A stretch of DNA of 64,000 bases, from contig JAHDGK010000006.1 of assembly GCA_020627685.1 (NCBI GenBank), forward strand, positions 62,001 through 126,000. The letters run 5' to 3'. The notes beneath the pieces were generated by a model. That model saw nothing but the letters and a program-made list of their open reading frames with translations, did no database searches and was not told the DNA's origin. Positions 9,428 to 18,774 of the stretch are shown in pieces (within the stretch, counting starts at the first letter, position 1; each line of letters starts with the position of its first letter). Source of the stretch: Granulosicoccus sp. GTDB lineage: Bacteria > Pseudomonadota > Gammaproteobacteria > Granulosicoccales > Granulosicoccaceae. Made by a program: the position numbers and the translations under genes.

Positions 9428-9889
9428 ATGCCCCCTATGAGTGCTGATTCCGCTAAAAGAGCGATGGAAAGACCCCTGCAGGAGCCCGATGCACAGGCTG
9501 AAGCCTTTGCTGTGGTACGTCAGGCCCATCAAATGGAGTCAACTGAGGACTATGTCGAGCTCATCGATGATCTCATCACCTCTCAAGGTGAGGCTCGTCT
9601 AGTTGAGGTTGCTGAGCGGCTTGGTATTTCTCAGCCCAGCGCCGGTAAAACCATCGCGCGTTTGCAGCGGGAGGGGTACGTCACCAGTGAGCCCTATCGC
9701 TCTATTTTCCTCACTGAAAAAGGTAAGTCTCTGGCAGATAAGAGTCGTGAGAGGCACGATGTTGTGTATAAATTTCTCTTAAAAATCGGTGTCAGTGATG
9801 CCACGGCAAAAATCGACTCCGAAGGCGTAGAACATCATGTGTCCGAAGAAACTTTGGATGCTTTTAGGCGCATAATCGACGCTGGTTAA
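9428..9889 (+). CDS. mntR: Manganese-responsive transcriptional regulator MntR (DtxR family)
   Basis: This 153-residue DtxR/MntR-family repressor senses cytosolic Mn(II) and represses manganese uptake. Residues ~38-100 form the winged helix (MESTEDYVELI, then VAERLGISQPSAGKTIARL as the recognition helix). Metal-site residues matching MntR are visible: D41/E44 in EDYVEL, H110 in RERHDVV, and the DSEGVEHHVS block with E132, E135 and H136. No SH3-like domain follows, as expected for MntR rather than DtxR. ATG at 9428 gives a ~35-residue leader, as in E. coli MntR; Met4 is an alternative. It is divergent from sitABCD, and pyrC follows 30 nt downstream. Confidence 0.9.
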   Translation: MPPMSADSAKRAMERPLQEPDAQAEAFAVVRQAHQMESTEDYVELIDDLITSQGEARLVEVAERLGISQPSAGKTIARLQREGYVTSEPYRSIFLTEKGKSLADKSRERHDVVYKFLLKIGVSDATAKIDSEGVEHHVSEETLDAFRRIIDAG

Positions 9890-9919
9890 TTTCATTCATC
9901 TCAAGTCCGAATCCCATTT

Positions 9920-10963
9920 ATGCAAATCACGCTCACTCAGCCTGATGATTGGCACCTGCACCTGCGCGATGGCGAAATGCTCAAAGCCGTAGTAGGCAGC
10001 ACAGCAGAACACTTCGGCCGCGCGCTGATCATGCCTAATCTGGTACCACCGGTGGTTACCGGCAATGATGCTCTGGATTACAAAAAGAGAATAGAACAGG
10101 CAATCAAAGACACCGGCGCTAACCCGGCGTTTAAACCCTTAATGACGCTATACCTGACTGAAACAACTCAAGCCGACGATGTTGTTGAAGCGGCAAAAGC
10201 CGGCATCATTATCGCGGTAAAGCTGTACCCGGCGGGTGCCACAACTAACTCGGCATCGGGTGTCACCGATATAAAAAACGTCATGCCGGTTCTGAGCGCG
10301 ATGGCCGAACACGGTGTCGTTCTTTGTGTGCATGGCGAAGTCACGGCAGGTGATATTGATATCTTTGACCGCGAAGCTCGATTTATAGAAACGGTACTCG
10401 AGCCTTTGCGATCAGAACTGCCCGAGCTTCGTATTGTAATGGAGCATGTCACCACTAAAGATGGCGTTGATTACGTCAAGTCTGCGAGTAAAAATCTAGC
10501 TGCAACGCTTACGACGCACCATCTGATGATCAATCGTAACCACCTACTGGTGGGTGGCATTAGGCCTCACTATTATTGCTTGCCCATTGCTAAACGAGAA
10601 GTACACCGACAGGCCCTAGTGTCGGCCGCCTGCAGTGGTGATGAAAGATACTTTTTAGGAACCGACAGTGCACCGCATACACGCAGTAGTAAAGAAAGTG
10701 AGTGTGGGTGTGCGGGCGTTTTTAATGCGGCCAACACGATGGTGTGTTTAGCCTCGGTTTTTGAAGAGGCTGATGCTTTGGATCATCTGGAAGCCTTTGC
10801 CTCATTAAACGGTCCTAAATGGTATGGACTGGAGCCCAACAGTGGCACGATAACACTGCAAAAAACATCGATGAAAACGCCGATTCCTGAGCGAATACCC
10901 GTTGAAGATGATTGGGTAATACCGTTTGATCCGGCTCGAGACATTTACTGGCAGGTACTTTAA
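9920..10963 (+). CDS. pyrC: Dihydroorotase (type II), pyrimidine biosynthesis
   Basis: The enzyme catalyses reversible cyclisation of N-carbamoyl-L-aspartate to dihydroorotate. At 347 residues it has the length of the class II, E. coli-like enzyme. The binuclear zinc site is visible: H12 and H14 in WHLHLRDG, the carbamylated lysine K101 in VKLYPAG, later histidines (CVHGE, MEHVTT) and the catalytic aspartate in GTDSAPH. The start follows from the conserved [17 protein letters not shown] opening. pyrE follows after 5 nt, so the two pyrimidine genes are probably co-transcribed, possibly from the mntR side. Confidence 0.95.
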   Translation: MQITLTQPDDWHLHLRDGEMLKAVVGSTAEHFGRALIMPNLVPPVVTGNDALDYKKRIEQAIKDTGANPAFKPLMTLYLTETTQADDVVEAAKAGIIIAVKLYPAGATTNSASGVTDIKNVMPVLSAMAEHGVVLCVHGEVTAGDIDIFDREARFIETVLEPLRSELPELRIVMEHVTTKDGVDYVKSASKNLAATLTTHHLMINRNHLLVGGIRPHYYCLPIAKREVHRQALVSAACSGDERYFLGTDSAPHTRSSKESECGCAGVFNAANTMVCLASVFEEADALDHLEAFASLNGPKWYGLEPNSGTITLQKTSMKTPIPERIPVEDDWVIPFDPARDIYWQVL

Positions 10964-10968
10964 AAAAC

Positions 10969-11664
10969 ATGTTTAACACTTCCTATGCATCCCGTGAAGA
11001 AATGGCCGCTATTGCTGCCAGAATGCTGCTGGAAATTAAAGCGGTTCACTTCCGCCCCGAAGAACCTTATATCTTTACATCCGGTCTTGCCAGTCCGGTA
11101 TATATCGATTGTCGAAAGCTTATTTCGTATCCACGTATTCGTTCAACCCTTATGGATTTTGCAGTGTCAGCGTTGGTGCGCGATACCGGTTACGAATCAT
11201 TTGATGCGATTGCCGGTGGAGAGACAGCCGGTATTCCGTTTGCGGCATGGATTGCCGACCGAATGCAACTACCTATGCAATACGTACGTAAGAAGCCGAA
11301 AGGGTTTGGCAGAGATGCACGTATAGAAGGTGATATTCAGGAAGGGCAGAGGGTTCTGTTGGTAGAAGATTTAACAACTGATGGAGGCTCCAAGCTCAGC
11401 TTTGCAGAAGCCATTCGCGAGGCGGGCGGAATCTGTGAACATACACTGGTTGTGTTTTATTACGATATCTTCAAGCAGACTCCTGAGAATTTGGATAAAG
11501 CGGGGCTGGACTTGCATTACTTGGTCACATGGTGGGATGTATTGGCAGCCTCCAGAGCAGCAAAGCATTTCCCTGAAGAATCGCACGTACAAGTCGAAGC
11601 ATTTTTAAACGACCCTATAGCGTGGTCTGCTGAGCACGGTGGCGACTACAAACCAAAGGCGTAA
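10969..11664 (+). CDS. pyrE: Orotate phosphoribosyltransferase
   Basis: The enzyme transfers the phosphoribosyl group of PRPP to orotate, giving OMP. The PRPP loop [13 protein letters not shown] at 129-141 and the catalytic loop [15 protein letters not shown] (107-121) are intact. At 231 residues it has the length of the alphaproteobacterial-type enzyme, slightly longer than the ~213 residues of E. coli. It lies 5 nt after pyrC and 3 nt before the amidohydrolase gene, forming a tight rightward operon. Confidence 0.94.
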   Translation: MFNTSYASREEMAAIAARMLLEIKAVHFRPEEPYIFTSGLASPVYIDCRKLISYPRIRSTLMDFAVSALVRDTGYESFDAIAGGETAGIPFAAWIADRMQLPMQYVRKKPKGFGRDARIEGDIQEGQRVLLVEDLTTDGGSKLSFAEAIREAGGICEHTLVVFYYDIFKQTPENLDKAGLDLHYLVTWWDVLAASRAAKHFPEESHVQVEAFLNDPIAWSAEHGGDYKPKA

Positions 11665-11667
11665 TTT

Positions 11668-12843
11668 ATGAGAACTCCCGATCGTCTCGATAACTTGTTA
11701 CCAGAAATAACTGCCTGGCGACGCGATATCCACCAGAACCCCGAGTTAGGGTATGACGTTCATCGCACGGCTAAACTTGTCGCAGACAAACTACGAGAGT
11801 TTGGCCTTGACGAAGTTGTAGAGGGTATTGGCCAAACCGGTGTTGTCGGAGTCATCAAAGGGCGTTCTCAGCAATCTGGCAAAACGATCGGGCTTCGTGC
11901 CGATATGGATGCGCTGCCTATTTTGGAAGCCTCCGGTGCTGAATGGGCGTCAGAGACTCCGGGGAAAATGCATGCCTGTGGGCATGACGGTCACACTGCC
12001 ATGTTATTAGGTGCCGCTCGTGCACTTGCTGACTCACGGGATTTCGATGGCTCTGTCGTGGTTATTTTCCAACCTGCCGAGGAAGGTGGTGGTGGCGGTC
12101 AGGCCATGGTTCAAGACGGCATGATGGATCGCTTCGGAATCGACGAGGTGTACGGTATGCATAACATGCCCAATCTGCCTGTCGGAGAATTTGCCATCCG
12201 TCCGGGTCCGATTATGGCTGCCGCTGACGAATTCGAGATTATCGTTACGGGTATGGGTGGTCATGCGGCTATGCCTCACACTTGCATTGATCCTGTTGTC
12301 ATCTCATCCCATGTCGTTCTAGCGTTGCAAAGTATTACTTCACGAGGAATTCGTCCCATCGATCCACTCGTTATTTCAGTGACAACGCTTGAAGTAGAGG
12401 GCGATGCGTTTAACGTCATTCCTCAGTCAGTCAAGATGCGTGGGACGTTACGTGCTTTTGATGAAGATGTCAGAGTAGGAGCGAAAACAAGGCTGATCGA
12501 AATAGCTGAAAAAACGGCTGAAGTTTTCAACGGATCGGCACAGGTAACCTACCGAGATGGTTATCCGCCAACCGTTAACCATGAAGCTCAGACGGAGTTT
12601 GTTGTCGATGTAGCGCGACAGATTGTTGGAGAAGATAAGGTCGACGACGATCGTCCTCCAATGATGGGCGCAGAGGATTTCTCTTATATGTTGAATGAAC
12701 GTCCGGGTGCGTTCATATTCTTAGGTAATGGTGATTCAGCCAATCTTCATCACCCCGAATATGATTTTAACGATGATGCCATACGCTTCGGGTGTCAGTA
12801 TTGGGTTAACCTTGTGGACGCCTCCTTACCTCATTCTGGTTAA
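11668..12843 (+). CDS. M20D-family amidohydrolase (hippurate hydrolase-like)
   Basis: This 391-residue metallopeptidase-fold amidohydrolase cleaves N-acyl amino acids or related amides; the exact substrate cannot be read from sequence. It carries the M20D pattern with C104 and H106 in HACGHDGHT, the catalytic glutamates E138-E139 in QPAEEGGGGG, H162-region YGMHNMP, and the late GAEDFSYML block. Full length and no signal peptide point to a cytosolic enzyme. It lies 3 nt after pyrE and 20 nt before the antiporter gene. Alternatives are IAA-amino acid hydrolase or N-acetyl-diaminopimelate deacetylase-like members of the same family. Confidence 0.85.
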   Translation: MRTPDRLDNLLPEITAWRRDIHQNPELGYDVHRTAKLVADKLREFGLDEVVEGIGQTGVVGVIKGRSQQSGKTIGLRADMDALPILEASGAEWASETPGKMHACGHDGHTAMLLGAARALADSRDFDGSVVVIFQPAEEGGGGGQAMVQDGMMDRFGIDEVYGMHNMPNLPVGEFAIRPGPIMAAADEFEIIVTGMGGHAAMPHTCIDPVVISSHVVLALQSITSRGIRPIDPLVISVTTLEVEGDAFNVIPQSVKMRGTLRAFDEDVRVGAKTRLIEIAEKTAEVFNGSAQVTYRDGYPPTVNHEAQTEFVVDVARQIVGEDKVDDDRPPMMGAEDFSYMLNERPGAFIFLGNGDSANLHHPEYDFNDDAIRFGCQYWVNLVDASLPHSG

Positions 12844-12863
12844 GTAATTGCTGGGGGAGCTGT

Positions 12864-14447
12864 ATGGAACCCATAGTTGTAGCAGCAGCCTTTGCGGCTG
12901 GTTTGATCTTTAATCGGTTCGGATATCCTCCGTTACTGGGTTATTTGTTGGCTGGATTTTGTGCGAATGCTTTTGGTATAGGCTCCGCAGAAGCATTAGC
13001 GCCCTTGGCTGATGCTGGAATCCTGCTACTGCTATTTACTATTGGGCTTAAGCTCAACCCCCGAGACTTAAAACCCCGATACGTCTGGGGTTCTGCGTTG
13101 TTGCACATGGTGATTGCCATACCGTTGACAACTGCCGTGATCTATATCGTGGGTATGATGTACTCACCATTGTCGTTTGATCACGCGGCCGCGCCCTGGA
13201 CATTGGCTTTTGCCTTATCGTTTTCCAGTACGGTGCTGGCAGTTAAACTTTTTGAAGAGCGCGGTGAAACTACGTCGTTTTACGCCTCTATTGCCATTGG
13301 AATTTTGGTGGTTCAGGATGTTTTCGCAGTCATCTATTTAGTAGTAACCGCCGATTACTTGCCGACTCCGTGGGCCTTGTTACTCCTAGGCCTTCCACTG
13401 CTAATTCCGGCTATCCGCAAACTATTACCGCTCATCGGGCATGGGGAATTGCTAATTCTGTCCGGCATCGTGTTTGCGTTCGGCGCAGCAGAACTATTCC
13501 AGTTCGTCGATCTGAAAGCCGGACTTGGCGCTCTGATTATGGGTATGTTGCTTGAGCGTGCTGATAAAGCACGCGCGAAAGAGATTTACGATCGACTGTC
13601 TGGTTTGAAAAACTTATTGTTAATCGGCTTCTTTCTGCAAATAGGCTATTACGGTATACCGAGTATGGAATTGGTATACGTCGCAATTGTTCTTGGCATA
13701 TTAATCACGTTAAGACCCATCATCTATTTCGGATTACTGACGGCGTTTGGACTGCGTGCCCGTACCGCATGGCTGGCAGGTTTAAGCTTATTCAGTTATA
13801 GCGAGTTCGGTCTTATTGTCACCGTTATTGCGCAAGAAGCTGGAATTTTGGGTGATCAATGGTTAACAACAATCGCTCTTGCCATGGCGTTTTCTTATGT
13901 GCTGGCAACGCCAATCAATCGCAAGGCTCACGAGTTGTATATTGAATACTCTGATAGCTTGCGTAAGCATGAGCGTGAAGAGCGATTGCCCGAGGAAATA
14001 ATTGGAACCTTAGGTGATGCGACAATCGCCATCATGGGAATGGGACGAGTTGGCCGAGGTGCGTTTAATGCGCTAAGAGATGCGGGACACGATCGCATCG
14101 TAGGCATTGAAGAGAAATTTAATGTGGCGAAGGAGAGATCTGAAAACGGCTGGCCTTGTGTACACGGTGACGCGGCCGACCGGGATTTCTGGGAACACTC
14201 GAAACTTACCAACTGCGAACTCATCATGGTGAGTTTGAGTAACCACTCCGAGAACATACAAGTCGCCAAATTAGCGAAACAACTCAATTATCAAAACACC
14301 TTAGCCGTTGCGGCCAGATTCCCTGATGAAGCTGCCGAATTGGAGGAGCTGGGTTGTATTTCTTTCTATCTGTATCAGGATGTAGGCCGCGATTTCGCAA
14401 CCCACACCCTGAACGAAATTAGCGACAAGCTAAGCGCAAAGACTTAA
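12864..14447 (+). CDS. CPA2-family cation:proton antiporter with TrkA-N (RCK) domain
   Basis: Residues ~1-370 form about 12 membrane helices of the Na/H-exchanger fold, and residues ~385-515 form an RCK/TrkA-N regulatory domain with nucleotide loop GMGRVGRG near 391-398. The layout matches YbaL/KefB-type monovalent cation (probably K+):H+ antiporters gated by a nucleotide. A strong ribosome site GGGGGAG precedes the ATG. The last codons overlap by 4 nt the end of the convergent SDR gene. Ion specificity cannot be told. Confidence 0.87.
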   Translation: MEPIVVAAAFAAGLIFNRFGYPPLLGYLLAGFCANAFGIGSAEALAPLADAGILLLLFTIGLKLNPRDLKPRYVWGSALLHMVIAIPLTTAVIYIVGMMYSPLSFDHAAAPWTLAFALSFSSTVLAVKLFEERGETTSFYASIAIGILVVQDVFAVIYLVVTADYLPTPWALLLLGLPLLIPAIRKLLPLIGHGELLILSGIVFAFGAAELFQFVDLKAGLGALIMGMLLERADKARAKEIYDRLSGLKNLLLIGFFLQIGYYGIPSMELVYVAIVLGILITLRPIIYFGLLTAFGLRARTAWLAGLSLFSYSEFGLIVTVIAQEAGILGDQWLTTIALAMAFSYVLATPINRKAHELYIEYSDSLRKHEREERLPEEIIGTLGDATIAIMGMGRVGRGAFNALRDAGHDRIVGIEEKFNVAKERSENGWPCVHGDAADRDFWEHSKLTNCELIMVSLSNHSENIQVAKLAKQLNYQNTLAVAARFPDEAAELEELGCISFYLYQDVGRDFATHTLNEISDKLSAKT

Positions 14448-15190
14448 CCGCGACCTATAAACGGCATTGCGGTTGCCATGATAGTCATGAATTGCACATT
14501 GGCATTCAGCGGTAGCTCTGCCATGTTAACAACAGCATCAGCAACATGACTCGTGTCCATAGTCGGCTCAGGCTTAATGGACCCGTCCGCTTGAGGTACA
14601 CCGGCGTTCATTTGTTCAGTCATATCTGAAGCAGTATTGCCGATGTCTATCTGTCCGCAAGCAATGTTAAACGCCCTGCCATCTAAGGATAATGTACGGG
14701 TCAGCCCCGTGATTGCGTGCTTAGAAACTGTATACGGAACTGAGCCAGGCCGCGGCACATACGCTGAAATAGAACCGTTGTTAATAATTCTGCCGCCTTG
14801 AGGGTCTTGTTTGCGCATGAGTGCAAAAGCTCCGCGGGCACATAGAAAGGCACCGGTTAAGTTGACGTCTATGACCTGCTTCCATTGTTCAACACTCAGT
14901 TCATCAATGGGCATAGCAGGTACGTTAGTGCCGGCATTGTTAAAGAGTACGTCCAGGCGGCCGTGTTGTTTCTCTATCGCTGAAAATAAGGCATCGACAG
15001 ACTCGCTTTGAGTCACATCACTGCTGATAGCAGTCATTTTGTCTGCCGTGCCTGACAATTCAATCGTCTCATTCAGTGCAGATTCTCGTCTTCCTGTGAG
15101 AACGACATGAAATCCAGCTGTGGCCAGCGCAAGCGCACTTTGTCGTCCTATTCCTGAACCTGCACCTGTAACTAGAGCGATTTTTGTCAT
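14444..15190 (-). CDS. SDR-family oxidoreductase
   Basis: This is a classical short-chain dehydrogenase/reductase of 248 residues: the cofactor motif TGAGSGIG (8-15), NNAG, catalytic Ser in NGSIS and the Y-x-x-x-K pair in YTVSK. R-rich GRRES after the second strand suggests NADP(H). The C-terminal [15 protein letters not shown] end is typical of a common uncharacterised SDR branch. The substrate is unknown. The oxygenase gene lies 50 nt upstream on the same strand, so the two may be co-transcribed. Confidence 0.85.
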   Translation of the reverse strand: MTKIALVTGAGSGIGRQSALALATAGFHVVLTGRRESALNETIELSGTADKMTAISSDVTQSESVDALFSAIEKQHGRLDVLFNNAGTNVPAMPIDELSVEQWKQVIDVNLTGAFLCARGAFALMRKQDPQGGRIINNGSISAYVPRPGSVPYTVSKHAITGLTRTLSLDGRAFNIACGQIDIGNTASDMTEQMNAGVPQADGSIKPEPTMDTSHVADAVVNMAELPLNANVQFMTIMATAMPFIGRG

Positions 15191-15240
15191 AGCGATTTTG
15201 TTTCCTGTGTTAGGGGTGATATGGAAGGTAAGTCTTCGTG

Positions 15241-16092
15241 TTAAGACTTGTCTGAACTTCTTAGTTCTGCGAGCCTCTCCTGTAGATAGGTTCCGGCAGT
15301 GTGACGCTCTGATAGAACGACATCCGGTCTAGGGTGTAAAAACAAAGGCAGGCTGATGCGGGCACGTCGGCAATCATGCCCTTCAGGATTGATGACTCTA
15401 TGCGTTGTAGACGGAAAATATCCACCTGAAGCCTCTTGCAACATGTCGCCAATGTTAATGATCAGATTGCCGAAATCACAAGGCACGTCTAGCCAGCTAC
15501 CGTCTTTCGCTTTCACTTGCAGTCCGGGTTCATTAGCCGCTGGTAAGAGGGTTAATAAATTAATATCTTCGTGCGCACCAGCGCGGATTGCACCGGGTTC
15601 AACATCATCGCTGATGGGCGGATAGTGCAAGACACGGAGTAGCGATTGGTCGCTTCCCTTAATCATGTTCGACAAGGGTTCGTTGAAGTTACTAGACACT
15701 TCTACGGGTGTTTGTCTTTCCACCCAGGCTAATAAGGTTGAAGCAAACTCAACGGTTGAGGCGTAGTAATTATCCAGTTCTGTTTTCAGATGCTCCGGGC
15801 ATCGTCCCCAAGGGTAGAAATGAAAGTACTCTTTTATGTCGCGAACGCTATGACCTTTGGCGGTTTCGGCTAATGCACACGGGAAAAAACCATCGTATTT
15901 TTCCGGATCGAAGATAAAGTTATCTTTTTCCGTTCCGTTGAAGAACCCTGACCAGTTTTCATAAATACCTGTAACGGTCGATTCGGCTATTGGATGGTTT
16001 TTAAGCACACCGAAGCCAGTATCCCGTAAGGATTGGACAAATTTTTCCTCGGCATCGGGAGCGGTATAGTCAACGGCTATTAGTGCTTGCAT
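15241..16092 (-). CDS. Isopenicillin N synthase-family Fe(II)/2-oxoglutarate-type oxygenase
   Basis: This 283-residue protein has the two-part IPNS-like layout: an N-terminal DIOX_N-type region ([18 protein letters not shown]) and a C-terminal double-stranded beta-helix core. The iron triad is visible as H and D in [10 protein letters not shown] and the second H in [21 protein letters not shown] supplies the R-x-S that binds 2-oxoglutarate in most members. Bacterial homologues are widespread and mostly of unknown substrate; a role in hydroxylation or ring closure is inference. The start is divergent from the cyclase gene (76 nt apart). Confidence 0.85.
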   Translation of the reverse strand: MQALIAVDYTAPDAEEKFVQSLRDTGFGVLKNHPIAESTVTGIYENWSGFFNGTEKDNFIFDPEKYDGFFPCALAETAKGHSVRDIKEYFHFYPWGRCPEHLKTELDNYYASTVEFASTLLAWVERQTPVEVSSNFNEPLSNMIKGSDQSLLRVLHYPPISDDVEPGAIRAGAHEDINLLTLLPAANEPGLQVKAKDGSWLDVPCDFGNLIINIGDMLQEASGGYFPSTTHRVINPEGHDCRRARISLPLFLHPRPDVVLSERHTAGTYLQERLAELRSSDKS

Positions 16093-16168
16093 AGGGTCTA
16101 CCGTAAAAGCGTGCTGCGGACTATTGATGATAACAGCCTAGACGCTCAAGCTGCGCTACCATTGTCAC

Positions 16169-17053
16169 ATGAGTGGAACCTCGCAATCTTTGACTATTCT
16201 GTTCGCTGATATCGGCAGCAGCGCGCAGCTATACGATACGGTGGGTGATGCACAAGCGCACCGTCTTGTCGCTGATAGTCTGGCTAGGATGAAATGGGCT
16301 GTGTCTGCAAACGGCGGCACGGTGCTCAGAACGGTGGGCGATTCGGTTCTAGCCAGTTTCCCAAGCTCAGATCAGGCGTTTCAGGGAGCCCGCGCCATTC
16401 AACAAAACCATCAGGACCAGAAAGTGTCGGTGCGCGTCGGGTTCCACACGGGCTCCGTTATTCCTGACGATGGTGATGTGTACGGGCATGCGGTAAATCT
16501 GGCTGCCCGGGTGGCTGCATTTGCGCGAGAGGACGAGATAGTCGCCACTGCAGAATCCGTTAATCAGTTATCTGCTGAATACTCGCAATTTGTGTCCAGC
16601 GTGTTTTCGATAGACGTGAAGGGCGTACCTGAATCAGTAGCTGTTCATAGGATGCTATGGCGCGATGAAAGCGCTGCTACCCGATTATCGTCCAGTGAAG
16701 ATTTTCTCGCGGCCGTACCTTCGGGTAACCGGATGCGGCTGGAATATGGTTCGACCCGTCTAAATGCCGGGCAACGCTGCGTTGACGTGTACATGGGCCG
16801 ATCTGAAGACAATCAAATTGCCGTACTCAATGACGAAGCTAGCCGCAAGCATGCGCATATTCAATTTCGGCACGGCCAGTTTATTTTGCGTGACCTGAGT
16901 ACAAACGGCACCTATGTCAAAAAGCAGGGGCTCCAGGCTTTCTTTGTCCATCGTGACTCCATTGTTTTGGACGGACAGGGCGTAATCAGTCTTGGCGTGA
17001 GTCCAGAATTGTCGAAAAATGAAGTGATCGCGTTTGAGTTGATACAGGAGTAA
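16169..17053 (+). CDS. Class III nucleotide cyclase domain with C-terminal FHA domain
   Basis: Residues ~7-165 form a class III adenylate/guanylate cyclase domain with the two metal aspartates D14 (LFADIGSS) and D58 (RTVGDSV) and the transition-state pair N110/R114 in GHAVNLAAR, so it looks catalytically competent. Residues ~200-290 form a forkhead-associated domain (MGRS, SRKHAHI, DLSTNGTYV), which binds phosphothreonine peptides. There is no membrane segment. Coupling suggests cyclic nucleotide production controlled by Ser/Thr phosphorylation; no kinase gene is nearby. Most family members make cAMP, but specificity is not certain. Length (294) is complete for a two-domain protein. Confidence 0.88.
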   Translation: MSGTSQSLTILFADIGSSAQLYDTVGDAQAHRLVADSLARMKWAVSANGGTVLRTVGDSVLASFPSSDQAFQGARAIQQNHQDQKVSVRVGFHTGSVIPDDGDVYGHAVNLAARVAAFAREDEIVATAESVNQLSAEYSQFVSSVFSIDVKGVPESVAVHRMLWRDESAATRLSSSEDFLAAVPSGNRMRLEYGSTRLNAGQRCVDVYMGRSEDNQIAVLNDEASRKHAHIQFRHGQFILRDLSTNGTYVKKQGLQAFFVHRDSIVLDGQGVISLGVSPELSKNEVIAFELIQE

Positions 17054-17142
17054 GCCAATGGAGTACCGATGGCAAGGTACCCGGCTTGATATACTCACAG
17101 AAGCGGTACAAACTCACTTTTAAATCTTAACGAGTAAATCCT

Positions 17143-18093
17143 GTGTTCATTAGCTGCGGTGACATTCTGGTCGACTTATTTCACTCACCTTCAGACTCAG
17201 TGGGTGATGTTGGCCTCAATGGTCACGTAGGAGGCTCTCCGCTGAATGTCGCGGTGGGTTTGTCTCGATTGGGCAACAAGGCTGGCTACTTGTGCAAAAA
17301 CTCCACCGATGTCATCGGCCAGGGCATCAGCCGATATATAGAAGCTAATGGCATCCTCAGCGATTGGGTAGTCCCTTCGGACTTGAACAGTACGCTAGCC
17401 ATGATTCGAAAAAATGCTGATGGATCGGCTAACTACGCGTTTTACACAAGCAATACCGCTGATGTGTCGCTAACCCCGGATGAGCTTCCTGAGCAATTCC
17501 CCGATGAGCTTGCTGTTCTGCATTTCGGTTCGTATTCAACAGCCGTTGCGCCAACAAGCACAGCGCTGCTAGCGTTAGCCAAACGAGAGGCGTCACGCCG
17601 AGTAATTTCCTACGATCCAAATCTTCGCACAGGTGTTCAACCTGATTTAGACGTATGGCAAGAGACGTTCTCAACGTTGGGGTCTGTTGCTGACTTTGTC
17701 AAAGCCAGTGATGAAGACATAGCCACACTGTTTGGGAATGAAAAGTCGTATGAGTCGTTTGCGGCTGACACCATAGCCATGGGGGCGTCAGCTGTTGCTG
17801 TGACTGAAGGAGGCAATGGTGCAACGATCTATACGGCAGATGGCCGTATTGCTAAGTCAACTCCACCTGCCATAACAGTCGCTGATACCGTCGGTGCGGG
17901 CGATACGTTTCAAGCGGCAAGTTTGCATTGGTTGTACGCTAATGGATGTGTCGCAAATGGCAGCTTGACACTCAAAGATGCCGACATTCAACAGTGGGTA
18001 GATTTTGCGACTAAGGCGGCTGCGATAACCTGCACGCGACTAGGCGCAGACTTACCGACGTTAGCAGATATAAACAATTGGGCGGGTAGTTAA
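17143..18093 (+). CDS. PfkB-family carbohydrate kinase (fructokinase-like)
   Basis: This 316-residue ribokinase-fold sugar kinase carries both family signatures: GGSPLNVAVGLSRLG near 29-43 and DTVGAGDTF with catalytic D254. The overall look (DILVDLF, SYDPNLR) is that of fructokinases. It starts at GTG. The 89-nt gap after the cyclase gene leaves room for its own promoter. It would phosphorylate a hexose for glycolysis; fructose is the best guess, and 2-keto-3-deoxygluconate is an alternative. Confidence 0.82.
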   Translation: MFISCGDILVDLFHSPSDSVGDVGLNGHVGGSPLNVAVGLSRLGNKAGYLCKNSTDVIGQGISRYIEANGILSDWVVPSDLNSTLAMIRKNADGSANYAFYTSNTADVSLTPDELPEQFPDELAVLHFGSYSTAVAPTSTALLALAKREASRRVISYDPNLRTGVQPDLDVWQETFSTLGSVADFVKASDEDIATLFGNEKSYESFAADTIAMGASAVAVTEGGNGATIYTADGRIAKSTPPAITVADTVGAGDTFQAASLHWLYANGCVANGSLTLKDADIQQWVDFATKAAAITCTRLGADLPTLADINNWAGS

Positions 18094-18135
18094 GCGTCTC
18101 TAGGGAGCAATGCTGGCAGCAGGCCAACCCCGGTT

Positions 18136-18753
18136 TTATACAAGTGTCACACCGGCAGATGCCATAGCCTGCCTGGCATCGTCGTTCGAGCCCTCAATAT
18201 CGATGCCTCGACAACCGGCCTCAACGACAACTGTCTCAAAGCCCTCACGTCGTGCATCCAATGCTGAAAATCGTACGCAATAATCCAGCGCTAGACCAAC
18301 ACAAAAAACACGACTGATAGAACGCTCACGCAGATAACCTGCAAGGCCTGTGGTGGTTGAGTGGTCGTTTTCATAGAAGGCTGAATACGAATCTATTTCG
18401 TGTCTAAACCCTTTACGAATAATGAGTTGGGCTTGGTTGGTCAGAAGCTCATCATGAAATTCGGCCCCGTTGCTTCCCTGCACACAGTGATCCGGCCACA
18501 GAGTTTGTGCTCCGTAGGGCATTGAGATTGACTCAAATGGCGCATGACCTTCATGGACACTGGCAAAGCTTGAGTGGCCGGCAGGGTGCCAGTCTTGGGT
18601 CAAAACGATGTTCTTGAACTGACTACTATTGTCATTGATCCAGGGCAAAATGCTTTCTGCATCTGGAACAGCCAGTGACCCGCCGGTGCAAAAATCCTTT
18701 TGCACATCGATGATGATCAGACAATCAGTGTCTTTAATGTCCGGCAGAGTCAT
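18136..18753 (-). CDS. pncA: Nicotinamidase
   Basis: The enzyme deamidates nicotinamide to nicotinate in NAD salvage (and pyrazinamide in homologues). At 205 residues it has the catalytic triad D16 (IIIDVQKDF), K114 (IRKGF) and C159 (ALDYCVRF), and metal-site residues D54/H56 in DWHPAGH plus H89 in WPDHCVQG. It is convergent with the PfkB gene and lies 21 nt after the OmpA-family gene on the same strand. Confidence 0.93.
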   Translation of the reverse strand: MTLPDIKDTDCLIIIDVQKDFCTGGSLAVPDAESILPWINDNSSQFKNIVLTQDWHPAGHSSFASVHEGHAPFESISMPYGAQTLWPDHCVQGSNGAEFHDELLTNQAQLIIRKGFRHEIDSYSAFYENDHSTTTGLAGYLRERSISRVFCVGLALDYCVRFSALDARREGFETVVVEAGCRGIDIEGSNDDARQAMASAGVTLV

Positions 18754-18774
18754 GGCTAGTAGTTTGTTATGGTC

